A stretch of 64,000 nucleotides of DNA from Kingdonia uniflora (taxonomy: Eukaryota > Streptophyta > Magnoliopsida > Ranunculales > Circaeasteraceae). Of this stretch, positions 58,269 to 64,000 are shown in pieces. The stretch is from the NCBI GenBank assembly GCA_014058105.1, contig JACGCM010000779.1, positions 3,875,988-3,939,987 on the forward strand. The letters are read 5' to 3'. Position 1 is the stretch's first letter. Each line of letters opens with the position of its first letter. Under the pieces are notes generated by a model. It was not told the origin of the DNA and ran no database searches. It saw only the letters and a program-made list of their open reading frames with translations. The translations under genes were made by a program, and so were the position numbers.

Positions 58269-60730
58269 CATAAAAACTTGTCTCTCTCTCCCTCATAAAT
58301 TATTTACAGTTTCATAGTGAGAAAAAAATGGTACAAATATCATTATCAAGGAGAGGAGGCGTAGTGTTGATTGTGATTTCAGAAAGAAATTTTTATCGAG
58401 TGATAGGAGATTGCCAGAGAGACGACGGGAGCGCTCCTATTCGAAGAGATATCCGGGTAAAGCAGAGGATTATTGTTCTGCAAGTACAGGTTGGTGATGG
58501 AAAACTTTTATTTATTTGATTTGTGAGTCATCTGTGTCATGTAGTAATCTATATAGTTGGTTTTGAAATATGGGGTTATAGGGGATTTTGAAAATAATTA
58601 TTAAAGAAATCCTGTAATGTAGGAATTGTGGTATATGTTATAATCTTGTTAGAGAGAGAAAATACGTGTGTTGGAGAAGAAGAGGGAAATTTAAAATGAT
58701 TTGATTTTAGCTTTTTTGTTTTAGGAATTAGGAAAATAGACATGCTGACTGGGTAAAAGGTGGGTCTGTTTGTACTGTTTGTAATATAGCGATAATGATA
58801 ACATAAGTCTCTGTATCTATAGGTTCAGTATGCATTCTAAACCTAGTATTCCTGCTAGCAAATTCATAGTGTCGTCCAGTTCTTAGAAACATCATCTTCA
58901 GGAAGGGGGGACAAGTGTAGTATAATGGAGGAAACTGTTAATAGTGTGGGGACGACGATAGAGGTGGTGGGGCCCAGTAGACCTGAGGGCATAAGCGAGA
59001 GGGAGTACGGAAGGGAGAATGAGAGAGTTCTTATCATATACCCTGAGGATGTGAATATAGGGAAAGAGTACTTGAGAAATAAAATAAAATATCCAGGAGA
59101 GTGGGGGAGGTACGTGGAGGACCAAGGTCTCTGGTTTAGAGCCTATGTCTCTGAAAAAGGGGAGGAAGCAGCATACTATCAAGTTCCATGTTTAAAAAAG
59201 TGGAAGAATAATAGAGGTATTAGTGAGGGGGTTAACATCTTAAATTTCAATGGGCTTGGGCTATTAGGCCCAAGTAGGGGTTTTATGTTTCTTAATCAGG
59301 TCGTATACGGCCTTAGAATTTTGCTTACCTATTTTCAAAAAGGGGTCATGAATGCGTTACAGTGTTGCCCTGCCCAGCTAAATGGGAACGTGTATGAGAT
59401 GATGAGGGTATGTGAGGCACTGAATGAAAAATAGAGGAAGGAAGGGACTGCGAAGTAGTTCGTAGCTGGAGATGTTTTAAAGTTTTACAAGTTTAAGTAT
59501 ATGGAGGGTCAAAATAGTGGTTACCTGTATAATGATTCGGCAAGGCCGAAGTTCATTGATTTTGAATCTGCGGATTGACCATGGAATGACCACCTGGTGT
59601 GGGTTGAGGGTAACTGTTTGCAGGTTCCAGATGAACCAGCGCTCGAGCTGAACCATAGATATTATAATCCGAGTAAGTAATGTTGACCTACCTTCGAATA
59701 GTCGATAATTATGTCCGTATGCTGCTTAACTGATATTTTGTTCCTTATTATTGGTAAATCCCAAACCGCTGGCTACTCCAGATAAGACTGTTGCTGACTT
59801 GCTTAGTCCTCCACCGTTTGTACCTCTGACGACTAAATGGGTTAGTCATAAAGTTTGAAAGCCAGTGCAGCAAAGTACCTCAGCTGCTAGGGATGTGCCC
59901 ACAGAGTAAGAGATCACAAAGCCAACTGCTGGTGGTCTGCAGGAAAAACCTAAAGTGAGCATGTCTGCGCTTGGGGGTGATGAGAAGAGTTTGTTGAAGC
60001 GAAAACGGCTTTTGGAGGAGGACAGCCACTGAACTAACCCTCATACAGCGGCCAAGATACAAGAGTTAGAACGGAGGTATTGTCATATGGCCAGGACGAA
60101 CTCGCAGCAGCTCAAGGATGAGTATCTCGAGCATACGTTCGCGGTATGTGGTTAAAAAATGTTACTTAATGTGACCTTCGAACTGAGTAAAACTGTTTAA
60201 CTGACTCTTCCTTCTTTTGTAGTGGCAGCTCTTAACGCTGATGATGGGGGTAAGACAATGCCAGGACAAGAGGGGCCAAGAATTTGATGCTCTGACGGCG
60301 AAGTTCAAGGCTCAGTCAACTCGTGTAAAAGAGCTCGAGGGTATCCTTCAGTTGGAGAGGGAGAGGAGGGTTGCAGATGTTACCGTAGTTATAGAGAAGT
60401 TCAATGAGTTGTCAAAGTATGACAAGCTCCTGTCTGATACGATTGTAGCAGTCTTATGGGAAAAATACCATTTTATCAAATTGTACTATTATTTTGGATT
60501 AAGTGTTGATGATGTGGAGCTGACCCGGAATGGCAGATATGCTAAGGTCGAGTTTCCTGCTGAGGAGGAAGAGATGGTTGGTGATGCTGCTAGTATGTCT
60601 GAGAAAGTCTCAGACCTTCCTCCAAGCAGTACTGAGCCAGTCCATACTATGGAATAAACAGTGAAACCGCTGTTGGAACATGCTGAGACAGTTTCCTCTC
60701 CGGGGAAGATGCTGAAATCTCTTTCTGAGG
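58269..60730 (+). pseudogene. PF04195-like gene P of Tat element C (diverged)
   Basis: TATA-like cataaaaac (58269) precedes a 5' UTR exon with a donor near 58492, an acceptor at 58821-58822 and ATG 58830. The long frame 58859-59434 has GLGLLGPSRGFMFLNQVVYG and PAQLNGNVYEMMRVCEALNE, matching the P core of elements A and B at low identity. A donor at 59673, exon 3 from about 59757, a donor at about 60147 and an acceptor at 60221 follow the same exon plan. The last exon (60224-60730) encodes a coiled coil (ELEGILQLERERR). Stops (TAG at about 59432, TGA at about 59576, TAA at 60655) and a start-to-core frame offset make it a pseudogene. Confidence 0.7.
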
Positions 60731-61129
60731 TAAACATTAGTAAACCCCTTTAAATGTTCTGTGGTATCATGTCTTCTGCTTTTCAGCTCATTTTATTTGG
60801 AAGAGATAGTTTCAGTATAATTGTACATTATTTTCATCTTGAGTGATGTTTTTGAAATATGTTTTTGTGAATGGTTGTATTGAAATGAGATATTTGTAAT
60901 CTATGTAGGAGATAGAGCAATTTAAATTTAATTCAGAGAGAAAATTTAAAAGAGTTATATGATCTACAATATAAATACGCTAAGATAAAAGTAAATAGAG
61001 ACGAGGTGTTAAGAAAGGAAGAGGAAAGGGGGATATTAGTTTGAAAGCCAAAAGAATTGTCTTGCTTTAACGACCCAAGTGATAAGGCGAGGTATTAGAG
61101 TATGCTACTAACTCTGACTTTGTATTTTG

Positions 61130-62980
61130 AGGTCGAAGTAGATAGTTAACGAGAGTTAAAAGAGGCTTATGTAGAGCTTTTGTGGAAGAGAAGTGTAGTT
61201 CTGAACCCAGCTCAGGTTATGCTATTAGCTCAAGAAGCACGCAATCGCCATAGTTTAGAGGCAAAAAAATGTTCTGCTCGAGCTGGTGTGTCTGTTGTAT
61301 GGGGTGATATAAAACCTTTATCTGATGCGTTTGGCTTTATGTAGGATCGGAGGGCCATGAGAATTAATTTTTTTAAGGTAAGGAAAGAGTAAATAGAGGT
61401 TAAAAAGCAATTAGAGGGTAAATTAAGGATATTACTGGACGAGCAATCGCAGTACGAGGAGCAAAAAGTGTCTTTAAAAATGCGGTTGTCGAAAGATGTG
61501 GCTGTTCGGATAAAGGTAGAGGCGGATGTGAGAGCTTTAGGCGTGTTACTGAAAGACGCACGCCAGTGGTTGTATAAAGCACAAATGATACTGAAGGAGC
61601 ACTTTTATCCCTCGTGAGCAAAAGTCGTTGCTCGAACAGAGCATGAACGTCATATAGACAGTGTTTGAGTTTTTATGGGGGGGGGGGGGTGGAATTATTA
61701 GCTAGAGTATAAAATAAATTTAGGAAAGTTCGGGAATATTTGAAGTGAAAAATGTCAAGCCAGAAAACCATGGTTACTCGAGATGAAGGAGGAATGTGGT
61801 GAAACAACCATTCCTAGGTCGTGGGAGGAGTCATCAGAAGAGGAGGAGGTTGAAAATCTGATACCCCGAATATGGCGTACAACAATGGCAACCGGAGGTT
61901 GTGACCTTTGCCACGCAGTAGAGGTCAGGTGCCGAATAGGAAGATGGTGAGGGACAAGCGGCAATCGCCTCATGTCTGGAAGAGTCACAAATAAAGTACT
62001 CTCGTCTTCTTGTAACATTTTTTCATACTATTTGATGAGAAATGTAATATGTTTGTTCCTAGAACATAATGGTGTATCTAACTTACCCAGATACCACGTT
62101 CTTGATGTAACCTTGTGAACTGTTATATGCACTATGTCGTTATGATGAACAATTATAAATGTAATCTGCGGTGATAGGTTGACCTAGCTGTTATACAAAG
62201 TCAGTGCGACACATTACGTGCCAAGAATGAACAAATGAGCGCTGAGCTAAGATTGAGTCAGGGTGCCCAAGATGGTGCTACTGAAGTATAAGAAAAATTG
62301 AGGGTAGAGATATTGGAAGAACAAAATGTAGTAACCCTCCTGACTGATACTCTTTGAGAGAAAGAGACAGTATTGGCTGTCAATTTGAGAAGGATAAAGA
62401 GTTTAGAAGAGGAGATAAGACAAAAGGGTGCTATAGTTAGAAGTAGCTCGGGACGAGATAGTCAACGAGATGCTTAAGTGTTATCTTCGCGAACGCAAAT
62501 TGCAGAACTACTGGTCGCTTTGGAAGGGAAGGAATAATGTGAAGAGAGATGCAGTTCCAAGTTAATGCGCGAGCGGAGATAAGCGATGTTCGAGTTCGTG
62601 CTCGTAAGTATGAGGTAAGATCGTCGAAACAAATGGAGTCATAAGAAGGATTGGAACAAATATGTTAGCTAGAGCGACTATGGAGTCGCAGCATCTGGAC
62701 ATACTTGAATCAGTCCGAAAATGATAAGCTTTGAAGCGTGAAAACGAAGCTAGATGAAGATCTGTGGCGGTTGGAGATAAGTTATGATTCAAAGAGGGTA
62801 GAATGTGCAGGTTATGAAAATTCGATGTCTCTTATTTATCATATGAACGAAGTCATGACAGTGCTGGAAGCTTAGAATTCGGATGTGTATCGTACAAATG
62901 ACAGTGGACGATCGTTGTAAAGTAACTGGAAGACGCACTGAAGGAAGCGCAACACAAGCTGAGCGAACTTCTTTCTTAGT
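61130..62980 (+). pseudogene. coiled-coil coding remnant in element C
   Basis: A single frame from about 61130 to TGA 61615 reads a Glu/Lys/Leu/Ala-rich helical protein (RELKEAYVELLWKR, KKQLEGKLRILLDEQSQYEE) with three internal stops. Around 62170-62450 similar heptad-rich text recurs (LRAKNEQMSAELRLSQG, ILEEQNVVTLLTDTL) with more stops. There is no counterpart in elements A and B, where P ends just before the tandem repeats. It could be an extended tail of P or another extra ORF. No known domain. Confidence 0.45.
61677..61689. repeat. 13-bp poly-G run
   Basis: An uninterrupted G run just after the helical ORF remnant. Confidence 0.85.
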
Positions 62981-63456
62981 AAGGTATGTGAAAAATGAGG
63001 CAGGTGGTAGTTACGAGAGAGAGATGGTTACAGTAATATCATTCTTTGCGCTGAATTGAAGAGATTAGAAGCTGAAAGTCAGAGGGTATATGATGGTTTG
63101 ACTGCTCAAGGTGTTTCATGTGAGATAGAGGTATCCGATTTGTATATTATAACCCATGATTTCCTGAATCGATAGTTTAAACAAAGAATGGTCAGAGAGG
63201 GAAAGAAGATTATATCGGGAGAATGCCAGAATTCATGCGTCAGAAGTTAGGTAAAAGTGATGTAAGGGATGTGGCAGGACCTTCTAATTAGGTAACGTTT
63301 CAAGCGATAGCTCTAGTGAGGAATGAGGAATGTTTTATTTGTATGTGTATGCGACAAGAATAACAATATAGATGTGTGAAGCAATAGTTAAGGACGAAAC
63401 AATAACATACTAGCCATATGAAGTACCAGCGATAATGTATAGAAAACAACATGGTA

Positions 63457-63890
63457 GTGATCGGTTCGGCCAAATGGTAAACGATCTGCGATGTATGAGA
63501 GGGGTCAGTTTGGCTGAAATGGAAAACGATCCATAATGTAGTTTAGATGATCGGCTTGGCCGAAGCGACAAACGATCTGTAATGCATTAGATGATCGATT
63601 TGGCCGAAGCAATAAATGATCTATAATGTATTTAGATAATCGATTTGGCTGAAGCAACAAATGATCAGTAATGTAGTTTAATGACCGATTTGGCCGAAAC
63701 AATAAATGATCTGAAATGTATTTAGATGATCGTTTTGCCGAAGCAACAACGATCTGCAATGTAGTTTAGATAATCGATTTGACCGAAGCAGCAAATGATC
63801 TGTAATGTAGTTTAGATGATCGATTTGACCGAAGCAACAATGATTCTAAAGCTATTCGATGATCGATTTGGCGAAACAACAATGTTCTAT
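63457..63890. repeat. tandem repeat, about 45-bp period, about 9 copies (element C)
   Basis: The phrase gatcgatttggccgaag with variants recurs at 63549, 63593, 63638, 63683, 63727, 63772, 63818 and 63861 (spacing 43-46 bp), with looser copies before. It sits after gene P and the coiled-coil remnant, where elements A and B carry their 195-bp repeats. The sequence is unrelated. Confidence 0.92.
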
Positions 63891-64000
63891 AATCCTATAT
63901 ATAGAAGTACTTGTTGGATAGTTTAGAAAAAGTATTAAATAGGTAGGGCAATCAAAAACAAGTATTCCTTGGTGTAGATTGACGTACCGCAAATGTGTGG
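63891..64000. other. window end, element C continues
   Basis: No feature seen. If element C is built like A and B, its minus-strand integrase should begin shortly beyond the window edge. Confidence 0.35.

Noticed and set aside
58328..58519. Separate 63-codon gene upstream of P in element C
   Set aside because: Position and the downstream splice donor match the 5' UTR exon of P in elements A and B.
63457..63890. CRISPR-like array
   Set aside because: The 45-bp units repeat along their whole length without unique spacers, in a plant retroelement. It is an ordinary tandem repeat.

Overview
This window looks like nuclear DNA of a dicot plant. Genes have GT-AG introns, intergenic DNA is AT-rich, and there is a plant-type plastid lumazine synthase, a tandem cluster of plant ATL RING-H2 genes, and many plant Ty1/copia and Ty3/gypsy (Tat-lineage) retroelement remains. 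I cannot name the species.

Layout. 0.4-7.9 kb: a minus-strand tandem array of ATL-type RING-H2 genes. Two are intact (468-1178, 4550-5290). The rest are damaged, one of them with a tRNA-derived SINE in its 3' coding end. 9.0-23.6 kb: one complete eight-exon minus-strand gene for 6,7-dimethyl-8-ribityllumazine synthase (232 aa), the only clear housekeeping gene here. Its introns are swollen by a probable 3.3-kb solo LTR, a short internally deleted copia element with target-site duplications, and LINE debris. 24.0-29.7 kb: a decayed copia element bounded by GTAGG duplications, inserted 368 bp upstream of the lumazine synthase start codon. 30-34 kb: LTR relics, a GC-richer fragment, a poly-G run and a possible MITE. 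34.1-39.8 kb: a heavily mutated plus-strand Tat-lineage Ty3/gypsy gag-pol. 40.05-64 kb: three partial Tat-lineage elements (here called A, B and C), all in minus orientation.

The most interesting part is the A/B/C region. Between their minus-strand pol remains and their 3' LTR/polypurine tract, elements A and C keep the same series of genes on the opposite strand: two small, apparently paralogous acidic ORFs (called S1 and S2 here), then a larger intron-containing gene (P) resembling the plant 'putative gypsy type transposon' (PF04195-like) family with a coiled-coil tail, then a tandem-repeat block. Each has a TATA-like motif upstream. Element B keeps S2, P, the repeats and integrase, but is cut at both ends. 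Nearly all copies are broken. S1 of element A (40998-41336) is an uninterrupted 112-codon ORF.

All calls come from reading the sequence and from remembered family features. No database search was run.
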